From CAYFUT01 sp964346395 (GTDB lineage: Bacteria; Bacillota; Halanaerobiia; Halobacteroidales; Halobacteroidaceae): DNA of 32,714 nt. The notes beneath the pieces were generated by a model that was given only the letters and a program-made list of their open reading frames with translations, ran no database searches and was not told the origin of the DNA. Where the stretch lies: positions 1-32,714 of the forward strand of contig CAYFUT010000026.1 of NCBI GenBank assembly GCA_964346395.1, written 5' to 3'. Position numbers and translations under genes: made by a program. The first letter of the stretch is position 1. Each line of letters begins with the position of its first letter. Positions 23,038 through 30,714 of the stretch are shown piece after piece.

Positions 23038-23898
23038 ATGAGTAATAAAAATCAGTATCAAACCCGCGCGGAAGATTCAATCAAGTTATATTTAAATGAG
23101 ATTGGACAATCTTCTTTATTGAGCAAAGAAGAAGAACAAGAGTTAGCTAAGCGAGTAGAAGACGGAGATGAGGAGGCAAAAGAAGAATTAATAGTTTCTA
23201 ACTTGCGGTTAGTAGTTAGTATAGCTAAAAAATATACCAATAAAGGATTATCATTTCTTGATTTAATTCAGGAAGGAACTTTCGGCTTATATAAGGCAGT
23301 AGAAAAGTTTGATTATCGAAAAGGGAATAAGTTTAGTACTTATGCTACCTGGTGGATAGAGCAGAAAATTAGACGAGCTATTTCTAATAAATCGCGAACT
23401 ATTAGATTGCCGGCGCATATGGAAGAAAAAGTAAAGAAATTAACTAGAGTTTATTATTCGTTGCGAAAAGAATTAGGGCGTCATCCAGAACCGAAGGAAG
23501 TAGCGGAAAGAATGGAGATGAGTGAAGAAAAAGTATCGGAATTAGAGCGGTTTTCTAAAAATCCGGCTTCCTTGGATATTCCGATTGATGATGAAGGTGA
23601 CAGTCATTTAGGGGACTTTATTGAAAATGAAAATGCGCAGGATCCTTCTATATCGGCAGCTAATTCCTTTTTACGAGAAGATATTGAGGAAGTATTAAGT
23701 AAATTAAAAGATAGAGAAAAAAAGGTTTTGGAGTTAAGATTCGGTTTAGATGATGATCGCCCTCGTACGTTAGAAGAAATAAGTAAAGTGTTTGATTTAA
23801 CTAGAGAACGAATCCGTCAAATTGAAAAGAAGGCGTTAAGAAGATTAAAACATTCCCGTAAGGGAGATAAGTTAAGAGACTATTGGCAGGCAATGTAA
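23038..23898 (+). CDS. group 2 sigma-70 family factor (RpoD-like without region 1.1)
   Basis: 286 residues. Region 1.2 (EDSIKLYLNEIGQSSLL, about 11-27), region 2 (VSNLRLVVSIAKKYTNKGLS through YATWWIEQKIRRAI), region 3 (PAHMEEKVKKLTRVYYSL onward) and region 4 with helix-turn-helix TLEEISKVFDLTRERIRQIE are complete. The promoter-reading helices resemble the primary sigma factor, so it probably reads SigA-like promoters, including perhaps its own consensus promoter. It lacks the acidic region 1.1 and is shorter than primary RpoD (about 360-380 in Firmicutes), so an alternative, group 2 factor is the better call. ATG 23038 has AAGGAGGAG upstream; the in-frame ATG at 23017 has none. Confidence 0.92.
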   Translation: MSNKNQYQTRAEDSIKLYLNEIGQSSLLSKEEEQELAKRVEDGDEEAKEELIVSNLRLVVSIAKKYTNKGLSFLDLIQEGTFGLYKAVEKFDYRKGNKFSTYATWWIEQKIRRAISNKSRTIRLPAHMEEKVKKLTRVYYSLRKELGRHPEPKEVAERMEMSEEKVSELERFSKNPASLDIPIDDEGDSHLGDFIENENAQDPSISAANSFLREDIEEVLSKLKDREKKVLELRFGLDDDRPRTLEEISKVFDLTRERIRQIEKKALRRLKHSRKGDKLRDYWQAM

Positions 23899-23954
23899 AA
23901 AAATAAAATATTAATTAGTTTAAATAACCAACTACGAAACCTCAGACGCAAGCT

Positions 23955-23979
23955 AAGTCGCCGCCAGGCGACTTTTTTT
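23955..23979 (+). terminator. terminator of the sigma factor gene
   Basis: AAGTCGCC / GGCGACTT with a 4-base loop and seven T. The sequence resembles a non-coding segment at 30829-30848 (17 of 20 bases). Confidence 0.88.
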
Positions 23980-24105
23980 GTTTGCCCTCCTATTTTATAT
24001 AATTAACACTTCAATCAAAAAATGTAATTAAATGGAAGGAAAATCATTTCTGGCCAAGAATACTAACAATAAATTGTAAATTAATGGTAATATAGGAGGG
24101 GTAGT

Positions 24106-25260
24106 ATGTGCTCAGAATACAGTTGGAGGAAGATGGGGAGCTATATTTTATTATTAATCTCTTTTTTGTTAGTTGCTAGTTGTAATCAGCGGGAATCAGA
24201 TAACATTACTATCGTTAATTTAAATAAAAATTTAGAAGTAATAACTAATCGCGTGCGAAGATTAACGCTTACTGGTGATTTAGTTAAAAAGAAAGGAACT
24301 ATTGAGAAAGTTAAAATAAGTCAAATAAAGATAGATTGGGGCGATGGAGTAACGAGTAATTTTGAATCCCGAAAAGGATTGAACAGCATTGCTAAAAGCC
24401 ACAAATATTATTCGGCCGGAACTTATCCAATTGAGGTTACTGTGAAAGATAAGATGGGGAGAAAAACCAGTAAAACTATTATTTTAATTATTGATACTGC
24501 CCAAGAAGCTCAAAGACAGAATTTTAATTTAGTGTATGTTCCAGCTGGAGTACATAATTATACTGAAAAGAGTAAACCGCGGACAATAGCTGTTTACTAT
24601 GACTATTATATTGGCCAGTATGAAGTAACTACTGATCAATTTGTAGAATTTTTGAATGATAGGCCGGTTAGTGCTGATGGTAAATTGCAAGAGATAGAGC
24701 TAATAGATATGGAAGCGTCAGGAGTGCCTATCGGTCATGATGGAGAAGGTTTTTTTGTAAAGGATGGGAAGAGCAAACAGCCTGTGCGGGAAGTAACCTG
24801 GTATGGAGCAGTTAGTTATTGTAATTGGCTAAGTGAAAGACAGGGATTAGCAAAAGCCTATAATGAACAGACTAAAAAATTAGTGACTAAATATGTCTCT
24901 ACTTTGGAAGGCTATCGCTTACCTACTGTTAATGAATGGGAGTATGCAGCCCGCGGAGGGAAGCAGGGTCGAGATACAATTTATGCCGGCAGTAATAAAA
25001 TTGATGAGGTAGCCTGGTATCGCGAACATAATAGTGACAGTTATCCCTTCCACCAAGTAGGAAAGAAGAAACCAAATGAATTAGGTATTTATGATTTGAC
25101 AGGTAATGTATGGGAGTGGACTTATCATTCTCATTTTTTAACTCATCACCAGCGGCAGGCGTTAAGAAATGGATTTTTAGAGTTTGATCCGCGGGCGACT
25201 GCCCCCCCCACGGCTAGTAAAGAATTGTATGGGTTGCGAGTGGTGCGAACTGTAAAATAG
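24106..25260 (+). CDS. lipoprotein with PKD and FGE-sulfatase (SUMF1-like) domains
   Basis: 384 residues. A signal peptide ends in the lipobox LVASC (Cys about 26), so the protein is probably lipid-anchored outside the membrane. A PKD-like beta domain (about 45-130: KIDWGDGVTSNFE ... GTYPIEVTVKDKMGRK) is followed by an FGE-sulfatase domain (about 142-384): LVYVPAG, YIGQYEVTTDQFVEFL, VTWYGAVSYCNWLSERQGL, YRLPTVNEWEYAARGG, LGIYDLTGNVWEWT and GLRVVRT. The RGGSW segment usual before the end is missing, and a Cys pair typical of true formylglycine-generating enzymes is not evident, so I read it as a binding or structural domain, not a sulfatase activator. A run of eight C (25202-25209) lies near the 3' end. 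GGAGGGG precedes the ATG. Confidence 0.85.
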   Translation: MCSEYSWRKMGSYILLLISFLLVASCNQRESDNITIVNLNKNLEVITNRVRRLTLTGDLVKKKGTIEKVKISQIKIDWGDGVTSNFESRKGLNSIAKSHKYYSAGTYPIEVTVKDKMGRKTSKTIILIIDTAQEAQRQNFNLVYVPAGVHNYTEKSKPRTIAVYYDYYIGQYEVTTDQFVEFLNDRPVSADGKLQEIELIDMEASGVPIGHDGEGFFVKDGKSKQPVREVTWYGAVSYCNWLSERQGLAKAYNEQTKKLVTKYVSTLEGYRLPTVNEWEYAARGGKQGRDTIYAGSNKIDEVAWYREHNSDSYPFHQVGKKKPNELGIYDLTGNVWEWTYHSHFLTHHQRQALRNGFLEFDPRATAPPTASKELYGLRVVRTVK

Positions 25261-25279
25261 AAAATAATTTAAATTATTA

Positions 25280-25308
25280 TTGACATATGTTCATAAATAG
25301 TTTATACT
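25280..25308 (+). promoter_or_regulatory. promoter and candidate operator of the Fur-NifX-MinD operon
   Basis: TTGACA (25280-25285), 17-base spacer, TATACT (25303-25308). The -35 and first spacer bases form TTGACATATGTTCA, close to the palindrome TGAACATATGTTCA. The block TTATTGACATATGTTCA is identical in the promoter at 29288. Confidence 0.8.
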
Positions 25309-25343
25309 TAATTACAGAGTAAAAGAGGCCGGCTGGAGGTATA

Positions 25344-25799
25344 ATGATGAATAAAAATAAAAAGCGGGGAGAAAATATTGAAAGACAGGCAGCAAGTATA
25401 ATGAAGAAGTTAGGAATTAGGATAACCTCTCAGCGTAAGGCTGTGCTAGAGGTTTTAATTGAGGAGGAAGGGCAGCATCTTTCTGCTGAGGAAATTTATA
25501 CTTTGCTGGAAGAGCGAGGTCAAGAAGTAGGATTAGCTACTATTTATCGGACTCTTCGCCTGTTAGAAAAAAAGGGGTTGGTAGCTTGCCGAACCTTTGC
25601 TGGCGATTCAGCGTGTTATGAGTATATCGGCCGTCAAGAAGCTACCCATCATCATTTAATCTGTAAAGAGTGCGGAAAAGTAATTGAAATTTCAAACTTG
25701 TTAGTTGATAACTGGCGGGAAAAGTTAGCCGCAGAAAAGAACTTTGCGGCTACTGACTGTTGTATTCAAATAGAAGGATTTTGTGAAGACTGCCAGTAA
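25344..25799 (+). CDS. Fur-family metal- or peroxide-responsive regulator
   Basis: 151 residues. The winged-helix DNA-binding part has LGIRITSQRKAVLEVL and EEIYTLLEERGQEVGLATIYRTLRLLEKKGLV. The metal region has THHHLICKECGKVIEI, and a second CxxC (CEDC) near the C-terminus, the pair that holds structural zinc. The N-terminal basic stretch (NKNKKRGENIERQ) is slightly longer than usual. Whether it senses iron, zinc, manganese or peroxide cannot be told from the motifs. It opens the NifX-MinD operon, 40 bases before the next start, and its own promoter contains the repeated operator-like sequence, so self-regulation is plausible. Start 25344 follows GGAGGT; ATG 25347 is nearly equal. Confidence 0.92.
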   Translation: MMNKNKKRGENIERQAASIMKKLGIRITSQRKAVLEVLIEEEGQHLSAEEIYTLLEERGQEVGLATIYRTLRLLEKKGLVACRTFAGDSACYEYIGRQEATHHHLICKECGKVIEISNLLVDNWREKLAAEKNFAATDCCIQIEGFCEDCQ

Positions 25800-25839
25800 T
25801 TTTAATCAAATAATCAATTTTAAAAAAGGAGTGATAGTA

Positions 25840-26208
25840 ATGAAAATTGCAGTACCTACTAAAGATAATGTGGATTTGGAGGTAAAAGTAGAAGACCGAT
25901 TTGGACGAGCTCCTTATTTTGCAATTATAGACGGGGACAGTGAGGAAGTAAAGTTTGTAAATAATTCTGCGCAAAAAGCAGCTAGTGGAGCTGGAGTTCA
26001 GGCAGCTCAATTAATGGCTGATGAAGGAGTAGAGGTTTTACTAGCGGGAAATATAGGTCCTAAAGCTTATTCGGGTCTAGAAAAAGCTGGAATTGAAATG
26101 TACCACGTAGAGCAGACAGTAGTGGAAGATGCAGTAGCTAACTATAAATCGGGAAAGTTAGCTGAACTTGAAGGGGCTACTAACCAGGGCCATGTAGGCT
26201 TGAATTAA
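25840..26208 (+). CDS. NifX/NifB-like (dinitrogenase Fe-Mo cofactor domain) protein, ORP-type
   Basis: 122 residues, a single domain of the family that includes NifX, the C-terminal part of NifB, and the orange protein ORP of Desulfovibrio, which holds a Mo-Cu-S cluster. Motifs are MKIAVPTKDN, VEDRFGRAPYFAII, and VEVLLAGNIGPKAYSGLEKAGI. No nitrogenase gene is near. The ATG at 25840 follows AAAGGAGTGA; the reading frame is open further back, but that part overlaps the Fur gene end. It is followed 11 bases later by two MinD-type ATPases, the same neighbours as ORP proteins have in anaerobes. Confidence 0.88.
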   Translation: MKIAVPTKDNVDLEVKVEDRFGRAPYFAIIDGDSEEVKFVNNSAQKAASGAGVQAAQLMADEGVEVLLAGNIGPKAYSGLEKAGIEMYHVEQTVVEDAVANYKSGKLAELEGATNQGHVGLN

Positions 26209-26219
26209 GGTGATAGAAA

Positions 26220-27062
26220 ATGCAAATTACAGTACTAAGCGGTAAAGGAGGTACCGGTAAAACTACGGTAGCTACTAATTTAGCTCTTTCATTGGAAAAT
26301 GTTCAATTTTTTGATGCTGATGTAGAAGAACCAAATTCAAAATTGTTTATTGATCCGGACTTAGAAAGCAATTCTGAGTCAGTATTACGAAAGATACCGG
26401 TTGTAGACCAGGCTAAATGTACTTCTTGCCGTCAGTGTGTAGATTTTTGTGAATATAATGCTTTAGCTATGCTGGGGGAGGAAGTATTAGTGTATCCTGA
26501 AGTCTGTCACAGCTGCGGCGGATGTAAACATATTTGTCCGGAAGGAGCTATTACTGAAGAAGATAAAGTTGCCGGAACTATTAGCTGGGATTTGGATGTG
26601 AGAGGACTTGAATTTTGGCAGGGCGAGCTGAAAATTGGAGAAGAATCAGCTGTACCTGTCATTGAAAGATTAAAAGAACAGAAAAAGCCCGGGAAAAATA
26701 CAATTATTGATGCTCCGCCGGGAACTACTTGTCCTACCATTGAGGCGGCTGAGGATAGCGATTACTGTATTTTGGTGACAGAGCCTACTCCTTTTGGGCT
26801 ACATGATTTGAAGATGGCTCAGGAAGTAGTTGCTGAGTTGGGAATACCCCACGGAATAATTATCAATCGGGCTGAGGCTGAGGCAGATGGGATAATTGAG
26901 GATTATGCTGAGGAAAAAGAGATTCCTATTTTACTGAAGATACCTCTTAAGCGCAAAATCGCAGAGCTATATTCGGATGGGATTGCCTTTGTAGATGTGT
27001 TAACTAACTGGCGGACACGATTTCAGGAAGTTGCTGCGGAGATTAGGACGGTGGTAGAATGA
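26220..27062 (+). CDS. MinD-superfamily ATPase with inserted 2x[4Fe-4S] ferredoxin, first copy
   Basis: 280 residues. The deviant Walker A LSGKGGTGKTTVATNLAL (residues 5-22) is followed by an inserted ferredoxin module with CTSCRQCVDFC (about 67-77) and CHSCGGCKHIC (about 96-106), then the Mrp/MinD core with DAPPGTTCPTIEAAEDSDY and VTEPTPFGLHDLKMA. Relatives lie in the orp clusters of sulfate reducers, where they act with an ORP-type protein; Fe-S or Mo-cluster handling is the likely job, not proven. It is 11 bases after the NifX-like gene. Its last bases ATGA overlap the start of the second copy by 4 bases. Confidence 0.92.
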   Translation: MQITVLSGKGGTGKTTVATNLALSLENVQFFDADVEEPNSKLFIDPDLESNSESVLRKIPVVDQAKCTSCRQCVDFCEYNALAMLGEEVLVYPEVCHSCGGCKHICPEGAITEEDKVAGTISWDLDVRGLEFWQGELKIGEESAVPVIERLKEQKKPGKNTIIDAPPGTTCPTIEAAEDSDYCILVTEPTPFGLHDLKMAQEVVAELGIPHGIIINRAEAEADGIIEDYAEEKEIPILLKIPLKRKIAELYSDGIAFVDVLTNWRTRFQEVAAEIRTVVE

Positions 27063-27937
27063 AGAAATTAACTGTAATCAGCGGTAAAGGCGGCACCGGG
27101 AAGACAACAGTTACGGCTAATTTAGCTGCTTTGGCACAGGATTTAGTAGTGGCTGATTGTGATGTAGATGCCCCTAACCTTCATTTGCTGCTGGAGCCGG
27201 ACAAGGAAACTGAAGAAAAGTTTGTGGGCGCTAAACAGGCCGTTAAGGATAATGAAAAATGTATAGATTGCGGGAAATGTCGGGAAGTATGCAACTTTGG
27301 TGCTGTTAAGGAGGATTTCTCGATTGACCCGATCAAATGTGAAGGCTGCGGTTTATGCGTTGCCTTATGTCCGGAGGAGGCATTAAGTTTAGAGCCGGAA
27401 GAAACAGGAGAAATTTATTTTTCTCAGGCTAAGACAGGTACGATGGTTCATGCTCAGCTGAAGATAGGAGCTGAAAATTCGGGTAAATTAGTAAGTGAAG
27501 TAAAAGAAAAGGCAGAAGCGGCAGCTGCCGAAGAAGAGCGAGATTTATTATTGGTAGATGGGTCGCCTGGGATTGGCTGTCCGGTGATTGCTTCTTTGAA
27601 TGGAGTGGATGCGGCGCTAATTGTGACGGAACCAACTAAATCTGGTTTATCCGATTTAAAACGGGTAGTCCAGGTAACGGATCATTTTTCGATTCCGGCC
27701 TGGGTAGTGATTAATAAGCATGATTTAAATCCTGATTTGACGGCTGAAATCAGAAATTTCTGTCTGCAAGAAGGTATTTCAGTTATAGGGCAGATTCCCT
27801 ATTCGCAAGTAATAGTAGAAGTGATGCGGCAAGGACAGTTAATAGTAGAAAATAAGGCGGATAGTAAGCCGGCACAAGGATTAAACAATATTTGGAGAGA
27901 AATTAAGAATAGATTATTTGCTGCTAGTGAAAATTAA
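27059..27937 (+). CDS. MinD-superfamily ATPase with inserted 2x[4Fe-4S] ferredoxin, second copy
   Basis: 292 residues, the same layout as the gene before it: Walker A ISGKGGTGKTTVTANLAAL, then CIDCGKCREVC (about 69-79) and CEGCGLCVALC (about 94-104), and the ATPase core with VDGSPGIGCPVIASLNGVDA and VTEPTKSGLSDLKRV. The two proteins probably form a heterodimer, as expected of paired MinD-type ATPases in these clusters (inference). The start overlaps the first copy by 4 bases, so translation is coupled. 71 bases without a gene follow, holding a weak hairpin (AGCAAA / TTTGCT near 27955-27975). Confidence 0.92.
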   Translation: MKKLTVISGKGGTGKTTVTANLAALAQDLVVADCDVDAPNLHLLLEPDKETEEKFVGAKQAVKDNEKCIDCGKCREVCNFGAVKEDFSIDPIKCEGCGLCVALCPEEALSLEPEETGEIYFSQAKTGTMVHAQLKIGAENSGKLVSEVKEKAEAAAAEEERDLLLVDGSPGIGCPVIASLNGVDAALIVTEPTKSGLSDLKRVVQVTDHFSIPAWVVINKHDLNPDLTAEIRNFCLQEGISVIGQIPYSQVIVEVMRQGQLIVENKADSKPAQGLNNIWREIKNRLFAASEN

Positions 27938-28008
27938 ATTTAGCTGTGATGTGAGCAAAGCTAATATTTTTGCTGAGAAGCTTAATAACAAAAACAGGAG
28001 GGGTATTA

Positions 28009-28353
28009 ATGACTAAATTAGCGATTCCAACAGATGGAGACCAAGTGGCAGCTCATTTTGGACGGTGTCCGAATTATACGATTGTAGAAGTAGAAGAGGG
28101 AGAGGTGAGCAACCAGGAAGTAATAGAAAATCCGGGTCATGAACCGGGATATTTACCCAAATACTTAAATGAATTAGCTGTAGATTGTGTATTAGCTGGC
28201 GGAATGGGGCGCAGAGCAGTTGATTTATTTACTGAACGAAATATTGAAACTTTAACAGGAGTTGAGGGAAAAGTAGATCAGGTAATTGAAGACTACTTAG
28301 CTGATGATTTAGATGCCGATGGAGATATTTGCAGCGGACACGACCATCATTAA
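28009..28353 (+). CDS. NifX/NifB-like (ORP-type) protein, second copy
   Basis: 114 residues. Same family as the protein at 25840: MTKLAIPTDGDQVAAHFGRCPNY, VDCVLAGGMGRRAVDLFTERNI, and a His/Asp-rich tail CSGHDHH that the first copy lacks. The tail with one Cys and three His could bind a metal ion. In relatives the fold binds a metal cluster. ATG 28009 has GGAGGGG upstream; the frame runs further back without a binding site. It sits between the ATPase pair and the Mrp gene. Confidence 0.88.
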   Translation: MTKLAIPTDGDQVAAHFGRCPNYTIVEVEEGEVSNQEVIENPGHEPGYLPKYLNELAVDCVLAGGMGRRAVDLFTERNIETLTGVEGKVDQVIEDYLADDLDADGDICSGHDHH

Positions 28354-28389
28354 AATTGACTGCTAACAAATAATTTAGGAGGTAAAGGT

Positions 28390-29163
28390 ATGGCCTTAGA
28401 AGAACTAGAGTTTAAACACGGAACAATTAATGAGGGATTAATTGCAGTAGCTAGCGGTAAAGGAGGCGTCGGCAAATCTACTATTACTGCTAATTTAGCT
28501 GCTGCTTTAGACCAAGCTGGGAAAGAAGTAGGAATTATTGATGCTGATGTGCGGGGCTTTAGTATTCCGCGGATTTTGGGTTTACAGGAAGCTCCGGAGC
28601 AAATTGAAGAGAAGGAGCTAAAGCCGCCGGTAGTGAATGGAATTAAGGTAATGTCCATGGGAGCCTTAATGCCGGAAGAAGAGGCGGTGATTTGGCGGGC
28701 TCCTTTATTGGGGAATACTTTAAAACAGTTTATTGAAGATGTTCACTGGGGGGAGTTAGATTATCTTCTGTTTGATCTCCCGCCGGGCACAGGTGATATG
28801 CCGATGAATGTAATGCAACTAATTCCAGGGGCAGAAATGATTGTAACTACTACGCCGCAGGTGACAGCTACTAAAGTGGCTGGACGAATCGGGCAGTTGG
28901 CCCAAGAGCTAGATTCTGAGATTGTAGGAGTTATTGAAAATATGTCTTATTATGAATGTCCTGACTGCGGGAATAAGCAGTATATATTTGGCAGCGGCGG
29001 CGGTCAACAGTTAGCAGATAAGTTAGATACTAACTTATTAGCCGAGTTACCGTTAGTGCCAAAAGTGAGAGTTAGCAGTGACCAAGGAAAAGCCTTTGTC
29101 TTAGAAGAACCAGAATCACTGATAGCAGAACAGTTTACTTCTGTAGCTGAATCTTTACTTTAA
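28390..29163 (+). CDS. Mrp/NBP35-family Fe-S cluster carrier ATPase
   Basis: 257 residues. Walker A ASGKGGVGKSTITANLAAAL lies near residue 18, the Mrp signatures IIDADVRGFSIPRILGL, LFDLPPGTGDMPMNVMQL, and the C-terminal cluster-binding pair YYECPDCGNKQYIFG are all present. The family (Mrp, ApbC, NBP35) carries and transfers [4Fe-4S] clusters. Its N-terminal DUF59 domain, present in longer Mrp proteins, is absent. AGGAGGTAAAGG precedes the ATG. It closes the operon that begins at the Fur gene, and a long terminator hairpin follows. Confidence 0.93.
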   Translation: MALEELEFKHGTINEGLIAVASGKGGVGKSTITANLAAALDQAGKEVGIIDADVRGFSIPRILGLQEAPEQIEEKELKPPVVNGIKVMSMGALMPEEEAVIWRAPLLGNTLKQFIEDVHWGELDYLLFDLPPGTGDMPMNVMQLIPGAEMIVTTTPQVTATKVAGRIGQLAQELDSEIVGVIENMSYYECPDCGNKQYIFGSGGGQQLADKLDTNLLAELPLVPKVRVSSDQGKAFVLEEPESLIAEQFTSVAESLL

Positions 29164-29192
29164 CTATTTTACAGTCCACCAGCTAGGGAATA

Positions 29193-29259
29193 ATGGGGCT
29201 TAGGTTGCTTTTGAGACTGTCCCCCAATACTGTCTCCTCCCAACCTAAGTCCCATTTTT
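29193..29259 (+). terminator. long nested terminator hairpin after the Mrp gene
   Basis: A 15-bp outer stem (29193-29207 with 29241-29255, one G-U pair) encloses a second short stem GAGAC / GTCTC (29213-29217 with 29232-29236). Five T follow. The inner hairpin is not needed for termination. Confidence 0.8.
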
Positions 29260-29287
29260 ATAAACTTTAATTTTTCCGCTCAACTTA

Positions 29288-29316
29288 TTGACATATGTTC
29301 AAAAAGAATGTATAAT
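29288..29316 (+). promoter_or_regulatory. promoter and candidate operator of the DUF5320-type gene
   Basis: TTGACA (29288-29293), 17-base spacer, TATAAT (29311-29316). TTATTGACATATGTTCA is identical to the block in the Fur-gene promoter. A second, inverted half TGAACAAATG lies at 29327-29336, at the expected transcript start. Confidence 0.85.
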
Positions 29317-29365
29317 ATACTTGTAATGAACAAATGATTAAAACTGATTTAAGGAGGGGTTATAT

Positions 29366-29596
29366 ATGCCGCGAGGAGATGGTACAGGTCCAGCCGGACA
29401 AGGTTCTCAGACTGGACGAGGAGCTGGTTATTGTTCTGGATCCGATACACCGGGATATGCTAATGATGATTTGCCGAGACAAGGTTTAGGACGCCAAGGA
29501 AAGCAGCAGGGAATGCAAGGACAAGGAAGAAAACAGATGTCGGGACAAGGCAAAGGTAGAAACTCAGGCCGAGGACGCGGTCGAAATCGCCGATAG
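29366..29596 (+). CDS. DUF5320-type Gly/Arg/Gln-rich small protein
   Basis: 76 residues. The start MPRGDGTGPAGQGSQTGRGA followed by GYCSGSDTPGY is the DUF5320 signature. The rest is a basic, low-complexity Gly-Gln-Arg run (GRQGKQQGMQGQGRKQ) with no hydrophobic core, probably disordered. Members are found beside NifX-like and Mrp-like genes in anaerobes; their role is unknown. The single Cys lies in the conserved part. Its own promoter has the operator found upstream of the Fur gene, which ties it to the operon before it. Confidence 0.88.
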   Translation: MPRGDGTGPAGQGSQTGRGAGYCSGSDTPGYANDDLPRQGLGRQGKQQGMQGQGRKQMSGQGKGRNSGRGRGRNRR

Positions 29597-29637
29597 AATA
29601 AATAAATCAGATTATAAAAAATCCTGACTAGTACCTT

Positions 29638-29670
29638 AATCCCTACCCGGAAGCAGGGTAGGGATTTTTT
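29638..29670 (+). terminator. terminator of the DUF5320-type gene
   Basis: AATCCCTACCC (29638-29648) and GGGTAGGGATT (29656-29666), 7-base loop, then TTTT. An 11-bp perfect stem. Confidence 0.92.
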
Positions 29671-29699
29671 GTCTGTTATTTTTCATTTTAATTAAATAA

Positions 29700-29727
29700 T
29701 TGAAAATTTAATCCGATAAGTTATAAT
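29700..29727 (+). promoter_or_regulatory. promoter for the DUF89 gene
   Basis: TTGAAA (29700-29705), 16-base spacer, TATAAT (29722-29727), about 40 bases before the start codon. Confidence 0.55.
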
Positions 29728-29767
29728 AAAATTAGAATATTTATAATTAGAAAGGAGTTGGTTAGGG

Positions 29768-30619
29768 TTGAAAATAGAATTAGATTGTTTTCCCTGTATT
29801 TTCCGCCAATCCTTAGAAGCTGGCAGAATGGCAACTGATGATCAAGAATTAATTAGGGAAATTATGAATGAATATGCCCAGATGGTGCCGAAAATTGCAG
29901 ATGATGCAATGGGGCCGGAACTGGGGCGGAGAACGCAGGAGATAATCAAGCGGAAAACAGGTGTAGATGACCCATATAAGGAATATAAAGAATTACATAT
30001 TGAGCGGGCGGAAAAGTTATACCCGGAAATTAAGGAAATAGTAGAGGAAACTGATGATCCTTTATTTGCTTCGCTTGCCGTAGCAGGGGCGGGGAATTCA
30101 ATTGATGCGGGAGTAAGTCTTGATGTTGATGTTAAGCAGAAAGTAAAAGCAGGAATTGACCAGGGGTTTGCTGATAGCAATTATGAAGTATTTCGCGACC
30201 GATTGGCTGCCGGTGCTTCAGTTTTAATTGTCGGTGATAATTCTGGGGAAGCAGTATTTGATCGGTTATTGCTTGAGCAACTGCAGCAGGTAGGAGCGGA
30301 AGTTATTTATGCTGTGCGAGAGGAACCAATTTTAAATGATGTTACGCTTAAGGAAGCAAAAGAAATTGGTCTTAACGAAAAGGCAGAATTAGTAACTACT
30401 GGTTCCCGGGCGCCGGGTTTATTATTGGCCAATGCCACTTCGGATTTTCGTCAGATATTTGACCAGGCGAAACTGGTGATTAGTAAAGGCCAGGGCAATT
30501 ATGAAGGACTATCGGAGGTAGAGCGGCCGATTTTCTTTTTACTGCAGGCTAAATGTGAAGTAATAGCCAGAAAATTAGGAGTGAAAGTGGGGGAGCAGGT
30601 ATTTAAATTAATTGAATAG
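29768..30619 (+). CDS. DUF89 / ARMT1-like damage-control phosphatase family protein
   Basis: 283 residues. The N-terminal part holds a CxxC motif (LDCFPCIFRQSLEA, residues 5-18) seen in the prokaryotic branch, followed by a helical domain. The metal-binding phosphatase core has LIVGDNSGEAVFDRLLL, ending with VISKGQGNYEGLSE; the Asp-Asn pair and the following Asn are the metal-binding residues known for the family. It is thought to remove phosphate from damaged or harmful sugar-phosphate or cofactor metabolites; the substrate is not known here. It starts at TTG 29768, with AAAGGAG 10 bases upstream. Its own promoter and terminator make it monocistronic. Confidence 0.9.
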   Translation: MKIELDCFPCIFRQSLEAGRMATDDQELIREIMNEYAQMVPKIADDAMGPELGRRTQEIIKRKTGVDDPYKEYKELHIERAEKLYPEIKEIVEETDDPLFASLAVAGAGNSIDAGVSLDVDVKQKVKAGIDQGFADSNYEVFRDRLAAGASVLIVGDNSGEAVFDRLLLEQLQQVGAEVIYAVREEPILNDVTLKEAKEIGLNEKAELVTTGSRAPGLLLANATSDFRQIFDQAKLVISKGQGNYEGLSEVERPIFFLLQAKCEVIARKLGVKVGEQVFKLIE

Positions 30620-30627
30620 TTTTTATG

Positions 30628-30660
30628 CTCCGGGCCTTGTGGTCTGGAGTTTTATTTTTT
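30628..30660 (+). terminator. terminator of the DUF89 gene
   Basis: CTCCGGGCC (30628-30636) and GGTCTGGAG (30641-30649), two G-U pairs, 4-base loop, then TTTTATTTTTT. Confidence 0.85.
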
Positions 30661-30714
30661 CTTAGAAACTTATGCTTTTTCACTAATAAACTAAATTAAG
30701 TTTAAGATTGAGAT

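Noticed and set aside
24106..25260. True formylglycine-generating enzyme
   Set aside because: The fold motifs fit, but the RGGSW element and an evident catalytic Cys pair are missing and no sulfatase is near.
28350..28658. Minus-strand frame over the Mrp gene start
   Set aside because: Shadow frame of the Mrp coding sequence.
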